64,000 nt of DNA from Neorhizobium tomejilense (lineage in GTDB: Bacteria > Pseudomonadota > Alphaproteobacteria > Rhizobiales > Rhizobiaceae), in contig PVBG01000006.1 in assembly GCA_002968845.1 (NCBI GenBank), forward strand, positions 243,552 to 307,551, written 5' to 3'. Below, piece after piece: positions 1 to 8,124 of this stretch; position 1 is the stretch's first letter; each line of letters starts with the position of its first letter. A program made the translations under genes and the position numbers. Under the pieces are notes generated by a model. The model had not been told where the DNA came from, did no database searches, and saw nothing but the letters and a program-made list of their open reading frames with translations.

Positions 1-173
1 TTCGATATCGCGCCTTCCGGCCCGCCGCTGACCGCCACGTTGCGTGCCGCAAGGTCGCTGTCGCTCCGGCTCGGCGCCTCAGTAAGTTGAGGGGTTTCGT
101 CCAACCCGGCTTGTGCGGCTGCATTTTCTCCGCTACCCCGCTCATATAACCGTTTTGAAGAAGGTCGCCGCAT
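1..173 (-). CDS. Partial open frame at left edge, unknown product
   Basis: An open minus-strand frame starts at an ATG at 173 and runs off the left edge with 57 visible codons. The visible protein is hydrophilic and rich in Ala, Ser, Glu and Asp, like a disordered N-terminal extension, and its later codons follow the GC3 preference of neighbouring genes. No Shine-Dalgarno sequence precedes the ATG, and it lies two bases from the divergent MarR start, so the true start may be further inside. MarR regulators are often divergent from efflux genes (EmrA/HlyD type), but nothing seen here proves that identity. It could also be non-coding. Confidence 0.25.
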   Translation of the reverse strand, partial: MRRPSSKRLYERGSGENAAAQAGLDETPQLTEAPSRSDSDLAARNVAVSGGPEGAIS

Positions 174-174
174 C

Positions 175-669
175 GTGATGGCTGAAGACATGAAGCCCGA
201 AGAAGCAAGCACCAGCGACTGGGTGATGCAGCAGCCCCGGGCAATCTACTTCCTGAACCAGGCAAATCATGCCGTGCGCAGCCGGCTCGAGGCGGCGCTG
301 TCGGCGCTGCAGATGACCGGCATCCAATATACGGTGCTGAGCGTGATCGGCAGCCGCGACGGCCTTTCCTCGGCCGAACTGTCGCGTCGCTTCTTCGTGA
401 CACCGCAGACGATGAACGAGCTGATCGGCGGGCTGCAGCGCCGCAATCTCATCACCCGCAAGGAAGATCCGGCCAACCGCCGCATCCTGCGCATGAGCCT
501 GACGACCGAAGGCAAGCGGATGATCAAGGCCTGCGATGCAGCCGCCGACGCCGTCGAGCGCGAAGTGTTTTCGTTCCTGCCGCAAGAGAGCTACCAGCAA
601 CTCCGCGACCTCTGTCGCCTCGTCGCCCGCAATCTTCGCGAACGCGACGAACCCTCCAAGGGTGAGTGA
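175..669 (+). CDS. MarR family transcriptional regulator
   Basis: A 164-residue cytoplasmic regulator of the MarR winged-helix family. The recognition helix lies around residues 60-90 (Ser-Arg-Arg-Phe-Phe, then Thr-Pro-Gln-Thr-Met). The wing follows as the typical Asp-Pro-Ala-Asn-Arg-Arg segment near residue 107, then the Leu-Thr-Thr-Glu-Gly-Lys stretch. MarR proteins bind DNA as dimers and usually repress a neighbouring efflux or catabolic gene, releasing it when a small aromatic ligand binds. GTG at 175 and ATG at 178 are both possible starts, with a weak AAGAAGG upstream. The likely target is the divergent gene off the left edge, which is inference. The effector cannot be read from sequence. 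Confidence 0.85.
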   Translation: MMAEDMKPEEASTSDWVMQQPRAIYFLNQANHAVRSRLEAALSALQMTGIQYTVLSVIGSRDGLSSAELSRRFFVTPQTMNELIGGLQRRNLITRKEDPANRRILRMSLTTEGKRMIKACDAAADAVEREVFSFLPQESYQQLRDLCRLVARNLRERDEPSKGE

Positions 670-803
670 CAAAACCTCGCCTCCGGCGAAACTTCTTCGT
701 CACCACCGCGCCAGCCTTTGGCGTCGATGGTTTACAAAACGTTGATTTGACGGCGCCATAGGGGTCGGTTCTTAGGTTCCCACAGCCGCCATGATGACGG
801 TTA

Positions 804-841
804 GAGGCTCGCACCCAGCTCGAACTCGGGCCGCGAGCCTC
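804..841. repeat. Inverted repeat between convergent genes
   Basis: Arms GAGGCTCG (804-811) and CGAGCCTC (834-841) are separated by 22 bases. They lie in the 274-base gap between the converging MarR and response-regulator genes. No T-run follows on either strand, so this is at best a weak bidirectional terminator. I see nothing else convincing in 670-943. Confidence 0.35.
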
Positions 842-943
842 GTCCGGAAAATCGTCGCAACCCGAAATCACGGCGGGACCTACAGCGGTGCATCGATAGG
901 CACGACGCCCACTGTAGATTGCTCACGCCGCCTTGCCATGAAA

Positions 944-1345
944 TCAGAGCGCCCGGCCGACGGCCCGGTCGTTTTCGAGGCGGGCGATGCAGCCGGCGAG
1001 CTTTGCCAGCAGAAGATCGAAATCGATCGGTTTGGTCAGATAGTCCGCCGCCCCTGCCCGCAGGCCCGTCAACACATTGTCCTTGTCAGTCAAGGCCGAC
1101 AGAAGGATGAAGGGGATGTTGAAAAGCTCGGCATGGTTCATCTGGATTTCTGCCAGGAGCTGATGACCGTCCATGACGGGCATCGAAATGTCGCAGATGA
1201 CGATGTCCGGCCAATACGCCAGGATGGCTTCGAGACCCTCCTGCCCGTTGGCCGCCTCCAGAGTTGCAAATCCGGCGTCCGCCAGTTCCTCGACGATGAG
1301 CTGGCGGATATCCGCTTCGTCGTCGATGCATAGTACGGTAATCAT
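944..1345 (-). CDS. Single-domain response regulator (CheY-like receiver)
   Basis: A 133-residue protein made only of a receiver domain. It has the acidic pocket Asp8-Asp9, the phospho-acceptor Asp52 in the Ile-Cys-Asp-Ile-Ser motif, Ser83 and Lys105 before Pro. There is no output domain, so it should signal by protein contact or pass phosphate onward, as CheY or DivK types do. It sits 11 bases downstream of a membrane histidine kinase on the same strand, and the two almost certainly form one operon and a two-component pair. The C-terminus is a short helix rich in Arg and Leu. Confidence 0.9.
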   Translation of the reverse strand: MITVLCIDDEADIRQLIVEELADAGFATLEAANGQEGLEAILAYWPDIVICDISMPVMDGHQLLAEIQMNHAELFNIPFILLSALTDKDNVLTGLRAGAADYLTKPIDFDLLLAKLAGCIARLENDRAVGRAL

Positions 1346-1356
1346 CCTGCTATTCC

Positions 1357-3063
1357 CTAAGCTGCACGTTTGATGAGATTTGCGAGCGGTCCCTTGTTCG
1401 GGAGCGCCACCGTGAATGTTGTTCCCCGGCCGAGCACGCTTTCGACGGAGATCGAACCGCCATGCAGATCGACGATCTGCTTGACGAGATTGAGGCCGAT
1501 GCCCGTGCCGGCGATGCCGGTCGCGCTGCGGGCCCGGTAATAGGGCTGGAAAAGCTTCGGCAGGTCTTCGGCATCCATGCCGATGCCGGCATCCTGGATC
1601 GACACATAGGACATGCCGTTCTTCGTCGAGGTCCGGATATGGATGTCCGGCGCGTGGGGGGCATATTTGACGGCATTCGAAAGCAGGTTGGTGAAGACCT
1701 GTTCGATCGTGGTGCGGTCGGCAAGGATCGCCTGCGGCAGATGCGAAAGGTCCCGGTGAATCGTGTGGGATTTGCGAACATCCATCTGTCGGGCACAGCA
1801 GGCTTCGATGATTTCCGCCAGCGAGAGGCGCTCCGGCTTCAGCGTCGTCTTGCCGGTCTCCAGCCGGCCCGCCGACAGGATGCTCTCCATCAGGTCCACC
1901 ATACGCAGCACGGCGGAGCGGATCTGGGCCGACTTTTCTTCCACATATTCGGGCTTCTGATTGGTTTTGGTGCGCGACAGGCGCTGTGCCGCGGCATCGA
2001 TAATGGCAAGCGGCGTGCGGAACTCATGGGACGCCATGGTGACGAACTGACGCTGCAGGGCATTCACATGCCGCTCCTGCGCCAGGAGCCTGTCGAGTTC
2101 CTCCCGCTGGCGCTCGATCTCCGCCGTCCGGAGCCTGACGCTCTCTTCGAGCTGGTCGCGGTGGCGCATCAGCGCCAGACGGCTCTCGGACAGGTCGAGG
2201 GTTGTCTTGCGCAGGCCGAGGCCCAGGAAGATCACCACGCCCATCGCCACGATGATGCCGGCAATGCCGACCGGAGCGATCTGCTCGATGAGCATCAGGC
2301 CCGGCCGGATGGGATTCCATGCCATATATCCGAGCGTCTGGCCGGCAGTGGCCATGACCGGAATGGCCGCAGTCGATTCGGCCGCGTCGGTGGTAAAATG
2401 CAGCGTTTCGAGCCGCGCGTAACGAGCAATTTTTTCGACCGCGCTGGCATCCAGAAACCTGACTGCAACCGCGATGAACTCCTTGCCGGCCTCGAGCAAG
2501 ACCTCGTCGCTGCTCGGGACGATCGGTCTCGCGCTGACGACGGCGGGCCGGCCGGCGATCGAGAGGATCTTCTCCGCGAAAATCTCGGCGAGCACCGGGG
2601 GATTGGAATCGCCCGGTGCGATCCGTTTGTGGAGCACCGCACGGACACTTTCCCGCACGGCCGACGCAGCCTTTTCATCGTCGAGGAAGGTCAGGGCCGC
2701 AATATCCTCGCCGTCCCGCATGGCGAAGGCCAGTTCGTCCCGCTCGTTGAACACGTAGGTGCGGTCATGGCTGAAATATTTGTGCATCCATGTGCCGATA
2801 TTCTCGGCAATCCATGGGTGATCGTCCCTGGCAACAAGCAGGACCGCGTCGTTCCACACCGTGACGCTTTCCAGTTCATGCTGTACGGCTTTCACCTGCT
2901 CGTCGAGGCCCTGCTCGACGTAACCCTTCTGGCGGATCAAGGCGAGGTCATCCACCTTGGCCGAGGCAAGCCACATGAAGCCGGCGAGAAGCAGCGCTGT
3001 CAGGGCTGTCAGCAATGTCAGCACGATTGTGACGTGCGATGTGATACGGATGTTCTGCTGCAT
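1357..3063 (-). CDS. Membrane sensor histidine kinase with CHASE4-like sensor
   Basis: About 568 residues. An N-terminal membrane segment (about residues 10-32) is followed by a periplasmic region of roughly 220 residues with the Val-Trp-Asn-Asp feature of CHASE4 sensors, a second membrane segment and a coiled coil. The HisKA box has the phospho-His in Met-Ala-Ser-His-Glu-Phe-Arg-Thr-Pro. The ATPase domain has an N box (Leu-Leu-Ser-Asn-Ala-Val-Lys-Tyr) and the glycine loop Gly-Thr-Gly-Ile-Gly-Leu. Orthodox CHASE4 kinases sense unknown extracellular cues. I chose ATG 3063, which gives a normal N-terminus before the first helix; ATGs at 3087 and 3090 are alternatives. Its partner is the receiver gene just downstream. 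Confidence 0.88.
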   Translation of the reverse strand: MQQNIRITSHVTIVLTLLTALTALLLAGFMWLASAKVDDLALIRQKGYVEQGLDEQVKAVQHELESVTVWNDAVLLVARDDHPWIAENIGTWMHKYFSHDRTYVFNERDELAFAMRDGEDIAALTFLDDEKAASAVRESVRAVLHKRIAPGDSNPPVLAEIFAEKILSIAGRPAVVSARPIVPSSDEVLLEAGKEFIAVAVRFLDASAVEKIARYARLETLHFTTDAAESTAAIPVMATAGQTLGYMAWNPIRPGLMLIEQIAPVGIAGIIVAMGVVIFLGLGLRKTTLDLSESRLALMRHRDQLEESVRLRTAEIERQREELDRLLAQERHVNALQRQFVTMASHEFRTPLAIIDAAAQRLSRTKTNQKPEYVEEKSAQIRSAVLRMVDLMESILSAGRLETGKTTLKPERLSLAEIIEACCARQMDVRKSHTIHRDLSHLPQAILADRTTIEQVFTNLLSNAVKYAPHAPDIHIRTSTKNGMSYVSIQDAGIGMDAEDLPKLFQPYYRARSATGIAGTGIGLNLVKQIVDLHGGSISVESVLGRGTTFTVALPNKGPLANLIKRAA

Positions 3064-3239
3064 GGGCACCGCTTTCTCTCGGCCCATCATGCATCCAAAA
3101 CATTACATTCCGCTAAATTTTAAATGCCAAGGTTGAACGGAGCATTTTCCATACAGCTGTGGGTGTGACATTGAGTGGCTGTGGTCGTCCTGCTGGTCGA
3201 ACCGACGCTACGGGGAAGAAACTACGTCGCTTTTCCCAA

Positions 3240-3743
3240 CTATAGCCAGGAAGCCGGGCTTTTCGGCAGCCGACCGTCGGGGTCCGTGATCGTGAGCTTC
3301 GGCTGGTCCTTGCCGTTCCAGTGCCAGAGGGCGACACAGGTTCCGCCCGGCGACATGAAGGATGGATAGACGACGCCGTCGTGGCCCTCCTGGAGCAGCC
3401 TCTCTCTGAGGAGATGCGTTGGCGGCACCCGCCCGGCGTCGAGATCATCGCGCCATTCGCAGCGGTGGATCGCCTCGCCGATGCCAAGACCGGCCAGAAC
3501 CTCTAGGCTGGTCAGATCCGCGAGCCGCGCGCCGTCCAGTCGAAGCTGGGCGATCAGGGCCGGATGCTGGACGAAACCCTGGTTGTACTCCGCCCAGGCG
3601 GTGGAAAGCTCGCGTGCGGCATAGATGGTCGCTGCGCCGACCGGGTTCCAGCGACCGCCGAAACGGGCAGCGCCGTCACCGGAAAGCGGCGCATGCGCCC
3701 AGCGCGGCACATAGGCACGCCAGAGGATTGTCGATTCAGGCAT
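3240..3743 (-). CDS. RES-domain toxin of a type II toxin-antitoxin pair
   Basis: A 167-residue RES-domain protein. The family's conserved Arg, Glu and Ser are visible: Arg in Leu-Trp-Arg-Ala near the N-terminus with Gly-Arg-Trp-Asn-Pro soon after, Glu in Ala-Trp-Ala-Glu-Tyr, and Ser in Val-Tyr-Pro-Ser. Characterised RES toxins deplete cellular NAD+ by ADP-ribosyl-type or phosphorolytic chemistry and arrest growth. The start overlaps the upstream antitoxin gene by 8 bases, the antitoxin-first order typical of this family. Length and motifs look intact, so I call it functional. Confidence 0.9.
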   Translation of the reverse strand: MPESTILWRAYVPRWAHAPLSGDGAARFGGRWNPVGAATIYAARELSTAWAEYNQGFVQHPALIAQLRLDGARLADLTSLEVLAGLGIGEAIHRCEWRDDLDAGRVPPTHLLRERLLQEGHDGVVYPSFMSPGGTCVALWHWNGKDQPKLTITDPDGRLPKSPASWL

Positions 3744-4104
3744 AAACGCCGGAGCGCACCGCCTCCAGATAGGCGAGCACCTTGTCGGCCTTGCCCTCGC
3801 CGACGAGGTCGTAAGCAGTCTTGCCGGCCCAGCCGGGGATCGGCTGGTGCTTGAACCAGATCGCGGCGCGATTTTCGTCGCCGGCCATCTCGCTCGCCAT
3901 CGCCAGAATGCGCACGACCGGGGAGAGCGCCATGTCGACCTTGCGGGCGCCGCTTTTGGCCGTCAGCGTGTTGCGGGCGACGCCGATCAGTTTCGCCAGT
4001 TCCGCATGCGTCAGGCCGAGAAGATCCGACACCCGCCGCGCCGACAGAAGCGCGGACTGAGGTTCACGGAAAGCGGCGGCGCCGATTTCAAAAGCATGAG
4101 CCAT
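3736..4104 (-). CDS. Xre/MbcA/ParS-type antitoxin (DUF2384)
   Basis: A 122-residue antitoxin. Residues 20-65 form an Xre-like helix-turn-helix (Leu-Thr-His-Ala-Glu-Leu-Ala-Lys-Leu-Ile-Gly-Val). Residues 75-122 match the DUF2384 toxin-binding domain, with Ala-Ala-Ile-Trp-Phe then Pro-Ile-Pro-Gly-Trp and an Ala-Tyr-Leu-Glu ending. Such proteins mask the RES active site and repress their own promoter. ATG 4104 follows an AGGA about 7 bases upstream. The gene overlaps its cognate RES toxin, and the pair stands alone between unrelated operons. Confidence 0.9.
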   Translation of the reverse strand: MAHAFEIGAAAFREPQSALLSARRVSDLLGLTHAELAKLIGVARNTLTAKSGARKVDMALSPVVRILAMASEMAGDENRAAIWFKHQPIPGWAGKTAYDLVGEGKADKVLAYLEAVRSGVYA

Positions 4105-4179
4105 GAGAAAGTCCTGATCCGGTTTTGATCATCTGCTGCTCAATATGAGCTCAATCTCCGCACATTTCAAGCACTGCTG

Positions 4180-4824
4180 CTAGTCGTCGTCGTCTTCCAG
4201 TTCCGGCTCGACGAAATCGTCGACCGGCAGCGTGCGGCTCAGCAGCCCGGCGTCCTCCAGCATTTCCGTATCCGGCAGGTCGCGCAGCGTGTCGAAGCCG
4301 AAGGCGGTGAGGAATGCCGGCGTGGTGATATAGGTATAGGGCGCACCGGGCGTCGGACTGCGCGGGCCGGAGGCGAGGAAGCCGAGCTGCCGGAGCGTTG
4401 CGATCGTATCGCGGCTTACCTCGCGCCCGAAAATCTTCGAGATTTCGGCGCGCGTCACCGGCTGGAAGTAACCGATCGTCATCAGCACCAAGGCCTGGTG
4501 ATCGGTCAGATCTGCCGGAGGCGCGTTTGCGGCGCCGGAAGCATGGATGACATCCGCAAATTCCGGCCGGGTGCGATGCTGCCAGCCGCCGGCGACCGCG
4601 ACGAGTTCATAAGGCCGGCCCTCGAGTGCCTCCCGAATCTCCACGATGATCGCTTCGATATCGCAGTCCTCTCCGACGACGCGCTCCAGCGCTTTCCGGG
4701 TGACGGGCTCGGAAGAGGCAAAGATCACCGCCTCCACCCGCGCCGCCCATTGGCGATGCCGCTCCTCCTGCGTCAGGTGGAGAAGTTCCTTGTCGATGAC
4801 GATTTGCCGCGCACGCTTCGCCAT
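4180..4824 (-). CDS. scpB: ScpB-like SMC-complex subunit paralogue
   Basis: A 214-residue protein resembling ScpB, the winged-helix kleisin-binding subunit of the SMC-ScpAB chromosome condensation complex. Two winged-helix regions are visible, about residues 25-95 (Val-Glu-Ala-Val-Ile-Phe-Ala-Ser) and 100-175 (Asp-His-Gln-Ala-Leu-Val-Leu-Met-Thr-Ile, then Ile-Phe-Gly-Arg-Glu-Val-Ser). An acidic tail follows. No scpA or smc lies nearby. It is instead coupled to a DUF1403 gene that ends 2 bases before this ATG. Rhizobia usually keep their housekeeping scpAB elsewhere on the chromosome, so this is probably an accessory paralogue whose partner is the DUF1403 protein (inference). Confidence 0.8.
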   Translation of the reverse strand: MAKRARQIVIDKELLHLTQEERHRQWAARVEAVIFASSEPVTRKALERVVGEDCDIEAIIVEIREALEGRPYELVAVAGGWQHRTRPEFADVIHASGAANAPPADLTDHQALVLMTIGYFQPVTRAEISKIFGREVSRDTIATLRQLGFLASGPRSPTPGAPYTYITTPAFLTAFGFDTLRDLPDTEMLEDAGLLSRTLPVDDFVEPELEDDDD

Positions 4825-4826
4825 GC

Positions 4827-5777
4827 TCAGAGCCCGTAGATGCGGAAGGTGGGGCGGCCGGAAAGCTCGCGCACCGCTTCCAGCTGCTGCAGCCGCTCGA
4901 ACAGCCGGCGCGACGCGAAACGGGAAAGGTTCGGTGTCTGCAGGGAGCCGGAAACGGCGTCATCGCAGAGCAGCAGGCGCAGCCCGTCCTCCGCCCCTTT
5001 TGCACGCAGCTTTGGCGTGACGAGGGCAAGCCGCTCGGCGCGCCGGGCAATCTCTACCGCCAGCCGGCCGGCTTCGGTCGCGGCATGCACCAGGGCCAGG
5101 CAGATCGCCCGGTCGAACCCTTCTTCGCCGGGCCGGATGCGGCCGCGCCCGCCCTCGGCGCGGAACACCGAAGAAAAGCGCTGGCTCATCAACAGCGGCA
5201 CGGGCACGGGCCAGCGCAGCTTCTGCGCCAGAAGGAGATCGGCCAGCCACCAGCCGAGCGCTTCGGCGTCGGGACGGATGGCGTGCGTCTCGCGGATGAT
5301 CGCCCCAGCCGCGAACGGCGCAGCTGATCCGGTGAGGCCGAGGTCGTCAAAAACCTGCGCGAGCGTTGCCAGCGGCTCGTCCCATTTGATGCCAAGCATG
5401 CCGGCTGTCGCCTGCAGCACCTCTGCATCGAGCGCGGCCGAACGCGAGCCAAGCCGCTTCCAGGCCGAAAGGATCTGCCCGGCCGGACCGGGATCGTCTC
5501 CCGGCTTGCGCAACAGCCAGGCATCGCGCAGCCCCGCCTCGTCTTCCGAACGCCCTGCAAGCCGAACGGCCGCTGCCGCGCATTTCAGCGCCAGCCGCTG
5601 CCGCCAGGCGCCGGCCCAGTCCGGTTCGGCCCGGACGATCTGGTCGAGCGGATAAAGTGCCCCACCCGCCATGAATGCCGCATCCGCGGTGTCTGCGGCA
5701 AAGGTCTGGGGACTTGCCCAGCGAGCTGCCGGCATGGGCTGAAACGACGTCTTCGGTGATACGGCCTTGGGAATCAT
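4827..5777 (-). CDS. DUF1403 family protein
   Basis: About 316 residues, helical and rich in Ala, Leu and Arg, with no signal peptide, membrane segment or catalytic motif that I recognise. The overall pattern, including the central Asp-Ala-Trp-Leu-Leu-Arg stretch, fits the DUF1403 family. That family is found in rhizobia beside ScpB paralogues and has no known function. It is first in a two-gene operon, with its stop 2 bases before the scpB-like start. I chose ATG 5777; a GTG at 5855 would add 26 basic residues, and neither start has a good ribosome site. Because it takes the position scpA normally holds next to scpB, a kleisin-like or adaptor role is conceivable but unproven. Confidence 0.72.
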   Translation of the reverse strand: MIPKAVSPKTSFQPMPAARWASPQTFAADTADAAFMAGGALYPLDQIVRAEPDWAGAWRQRLALKCAAAAVRLAGRSEDEAGLRDAWLLRKPGDDPGPAGQILSAWKRLGSRSAALDAEVLQATAGMLGIKWDEPLATLAQVFDDLGLTGSAAPFAAGAIIRETHAIRPDAEALGWWLADLLLAQKLRWPVPVPLLMSQRFSSVFRAEGGRGRIRPGEEGFDRAICLALVHAATEAGRLAVEIARRAERLALVTPKLRAKGAEDGLRLLLCDDAVSGSLQTPNLSRFASRRLFERLQQLEAVRELSGRPTFRIYGL

Positions 5778-5995
5778 GGGCGCGAGCGTAAATTTTATGT
5801 GCGCTTGTGACCACCGTTCGCGTGGAAATCCGCACCGCCGGCCGCGGATTTGCACCGTTATCTGCAGGGCGCCGCTAAGAAAAATTGAAAATTGGCGAGC
5901 CGAAGGCCCCTGCCCCGTCGATCAATAGGAGTTGAGTTTTGCGGATCGGCGCGCCGCCCTACATAGGGTGCGGCTGGCCAAGGAGGATTTCAGTT

Positions 5996-7540
5996 TTGAC
6001 GTTTCATCGGTTGATTGCATCTCTCGCCATAGTCCTCGCCCTTTCAGCGCCGGTGCTTTCGGGACCGGCCTGGGCGCAACAGCCGCGCGGCGGTGACGAG
6101 AACCGCGAGCGCGGTCGCCAGGCGGAGCAAGGTGCCGGTGGCGGCATATTCAGCCTGATTCCGGCCGATTCCACCACCGAACATGTCTTCAAGTCGCCTT
6201 CCGGCGATCTTCCCTATACCGCCACGGCCGGCACGCTCGATCTCTTCGGGCAGGACGGCAACCGCTCGGCGAAGATCTTCTACACCGCCTATGTCGCCAA
6301 AAACCGGGAACCCGGCCGGCCGCTCACCTTCGCCTTCAACGGCGGACCGGGCGCTGCCTCCGCCTATCTGCATCTCGGCCTGGTCGGCCCGAAGATCCTG
6401 GAATTCGGCACGACCGGCGACAACGGCACGACGCCCCGGCTGAAGGACAATCCCGAAAGCTGGCTCGCGTTTACCGATCTCGTGCTGATCGATCCGATCG
6501 GTACCGGCTGGAGCCGCGCCGCCAGCAATGATGCGGCCGGCGCCTATTACGGCGTGCGGCAGGATGCCGACAGCCTGTCCAAGGCGATCGCGCTCTACGT
6601 CCAGAAGAACAACCGGCTCGATGCGCCGAAATACCTGCTCGGCGAGAGTTACGGCGGTTTTCGAGCTGCCAAGGTCGCCGTGTCTTTGAAGAATAGTCAG
6701 GGGATGCTGGCTTCGGGCATCATCATGCTGTCGCCACTGGTCGAAGGCCGGTTCCTCGCCAATTCCGACGATCCCTTGAGTGCCGCGCTGCAGCTTCCTT
6801 CGCTCGCCGCAGCCGAGCTGGAGCGCCGCAACCAGTTCACGCCGGAAAAGCTTGCCGATGCCGAGCGTTTCGCGAGCGGCGACTATCTCGTCGGACTGGC
6901 CGGCCCCTCCCCCACCGGCCAGGCAGCCGAAGCGTTTTACGGTCGGGTGTCCGAACTCACCGGCATTCCAAGGGACGTCGTCGCCCGAACTCGCGGTTTC
7001 GTCGGCGATGTCTATGCCAAGCAGATGGGAGGACCGGGAAAGATCGTCAGCCCCTACGACGCCTCCTATGGGGTGCCGGATGCCTATCCGGAAGAATCCT
7101 CGACCCGCAACGACGATCCGATCCTCGAAGGTTACACGCGCGCCTATGGCGCCACCTTTGCCGCCTATGCCCGCAACGAACTCGGCTTTGCGACCGAAAT
7201 GACCTATTCGCTGTTGAACGAGGAGGTGAACCGCCGCTGGGAGTGGAACGGCAGCCATGGCGGGGATTCGCGCTCGCTCGCCAGCGCCAGCACCGATATC
7301 CGCGACCTGCTTTCGGTCATCCCGTCCTTCAAGCTGATGATCGCCCATGGCTACAGCGACGCGCTGACACCTTACGGCGCCAGCCGCTACGTCATCGACC
7401 ACCTGCCGCCCGAACTTGCTGCCGGCCGCGCCGAACTCAAGGTCTATCGCGGCGGGCACATGTTCTACACCAAGCCGGATTCGCGCAGGAGTTTTGCAGG
7501 CGACGTCAGGGCGTTTTACGAGGCCAGGGCAACGGATTGA
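5996..7540 (+). CDS. Secreted S10 family serine carboxypeptidase
   Basis: Numbered from TTG 5996, the protein is 514 residues with a clear signal peptide (hydrophobic core Ala-Ser-Leu-Ala-Ile-Val-Leu-Ala, cleavage after Ala-Trp-Ala). The S10 triad is visible: Ser218 in Gly-Glu-Ser-Tyr-Gly-Gly, Asp455 in Gly-Tyr-Ser-Asp-Ala, and His488 in Gly-Gly-His-Met. The oxyanion Gly-Gly-Pro-Gly segment is near residue 120. S10 enzymes trim C-terminal residues from peptides at acidic pH; this one should act in the periplasm. TTG 5996 is preferred over a TTG at 5939 because a strong AAGGAGGA lies at 5980-5987. It is probably monocistronic. Confidence 0.88.
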   Translation: MTFHRLIASLAIVLALSAPVLSGPAWAQQPRGGDENRERGRQAEQGAGGGIFSLIPADSTTEHVFKSPSGDLPYTATAGTLDLFGQDGNRSAKIFYTAYVAKNREPGRPLTFAFNGGPGAASAYLHLGLVGPKILEFGTTGDNGTTPRLKDNPESWLAFTDLVLIDPIGTGWSRAASNDAAGAYYGVRQDADSLSKAIALYVQKNNRLDAPKYLLGESYGGFRAAKVAVSLKNSQGMLASGIIMLSPLVEGRFLANSDDPLSAALQLPSLAAAELERRNQFTPEKLADAERFASGDYLVGLAGPSPTGQAAEAFYGRVSELTGIPRDVVARTRGFVGDVYAKQMGGPGKIVSPYDASYGVPDAYPEESSTRNDDPILEGYTRAYGATFAAYARNELGFATEMTYSLLNEEVNRRWEWNGSHGGDSRSLASASTDIRDLLSVIPSFKLMIAHGYSDALTPYGASRYVIDHLPPELAAGRAELKVYRGGHMFYTKPDSRRSFAGDVRAFYEARATD

Positions 7541-7555
7541 GGATTGCCCGATCCA

Positions 7556-7924
7556 TCATTTCAGCTTCACGATCATGGTGATCTGAGCCGTCACCGTGAT
7601 CTGCGCATTGTCGCGCTGAAGGCGCTGCGAATTGAGGTTGTTGCTGAGATTGCTCATCTTGCAGTCGCTGGCGATCGTCGAGAGCACGAGTTCGCATTGT
7701 TTCGCGGCGAGGCTATAGATCATCCGTTGCGCCGTTTCGATCTGGGATTCAACCGGCGCGCCGTCGTTATAGGGCAGACCGACGCTGATACTCGATTGCA
7801 GGTTGATGTAACCTTCAGGTCGCTGCGGAAGGTTTGGGGGCATATGAGTCGACTGAGACCAGGCAGGGGGCGCCGATGCGAACAGCAGGGCGGCGAGGGT
7901 GATCGACTTGAGCGATTTGCGCAT
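7556..7924 (-). CDS. Small secreted protein of unknown function
   Basis: A 122-residue protein with a typical signal peptide (Lys-Ser-Ile-Thr-Leu-Ala-Ala-Leu-Leu-Phe, cleavage near Ala-Trp-Ser). The mature region is about 100 residues, with two Cys (in Gln-Cys-Glu-Leu and Asp-Cys-Lys-Met) that could form a disulfide in the periplasm, and an Asn/Gln-rich C-terminal beta-like repeat (Ile-Thr-Val-Thr-Ala-Gln-Ile-Thr). I recognise no family. A GGAGG lies 7 bases before ATG 7924, which supports expression. It converges on the S10 peptidase gene, 15 bases apart. Confidence 0.7.
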   Translation of the reverse strand: MRKSLKSITLAALLFASAPPAWSQSTHMPPNLPQRPEGYINLQSSISVGLPYNDGAPVESQIETAQRMIYSLAAKQCELVLSTIASDCKMSNLSNNLNSQRLQRDNAQITVTAQITMIVKLK

Positions 7925-8124
7925 GAAATAACCTCCGGTTGCGGCTTATTGGCATGCAGGCAATGAAGGTGACGTTCCCGAAACAGCTCGAATTTTAGCT
8001 GACCCGCCGTTCTCGGCCGATGACGGAAAGGTCACCGTGATGTGAATGCGTCGCGCCTTGCTGGTCTGGGCTGGAAACCGCTACTAGCTCACATACGTTG
8101 ATTTTCAGAAAGATCCTTCGGTCC

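Noticed and set aside
1462..3123. A 553-codon frame on the plus strand opposite the CHASE4 kinase gene
   Set aside because: It is the antisense shadow of a high-GC gene: the opposite strand carries clear kinase motifs, and the antisense product has no recognisable domain and a His/Arg/Gly-rich composition.
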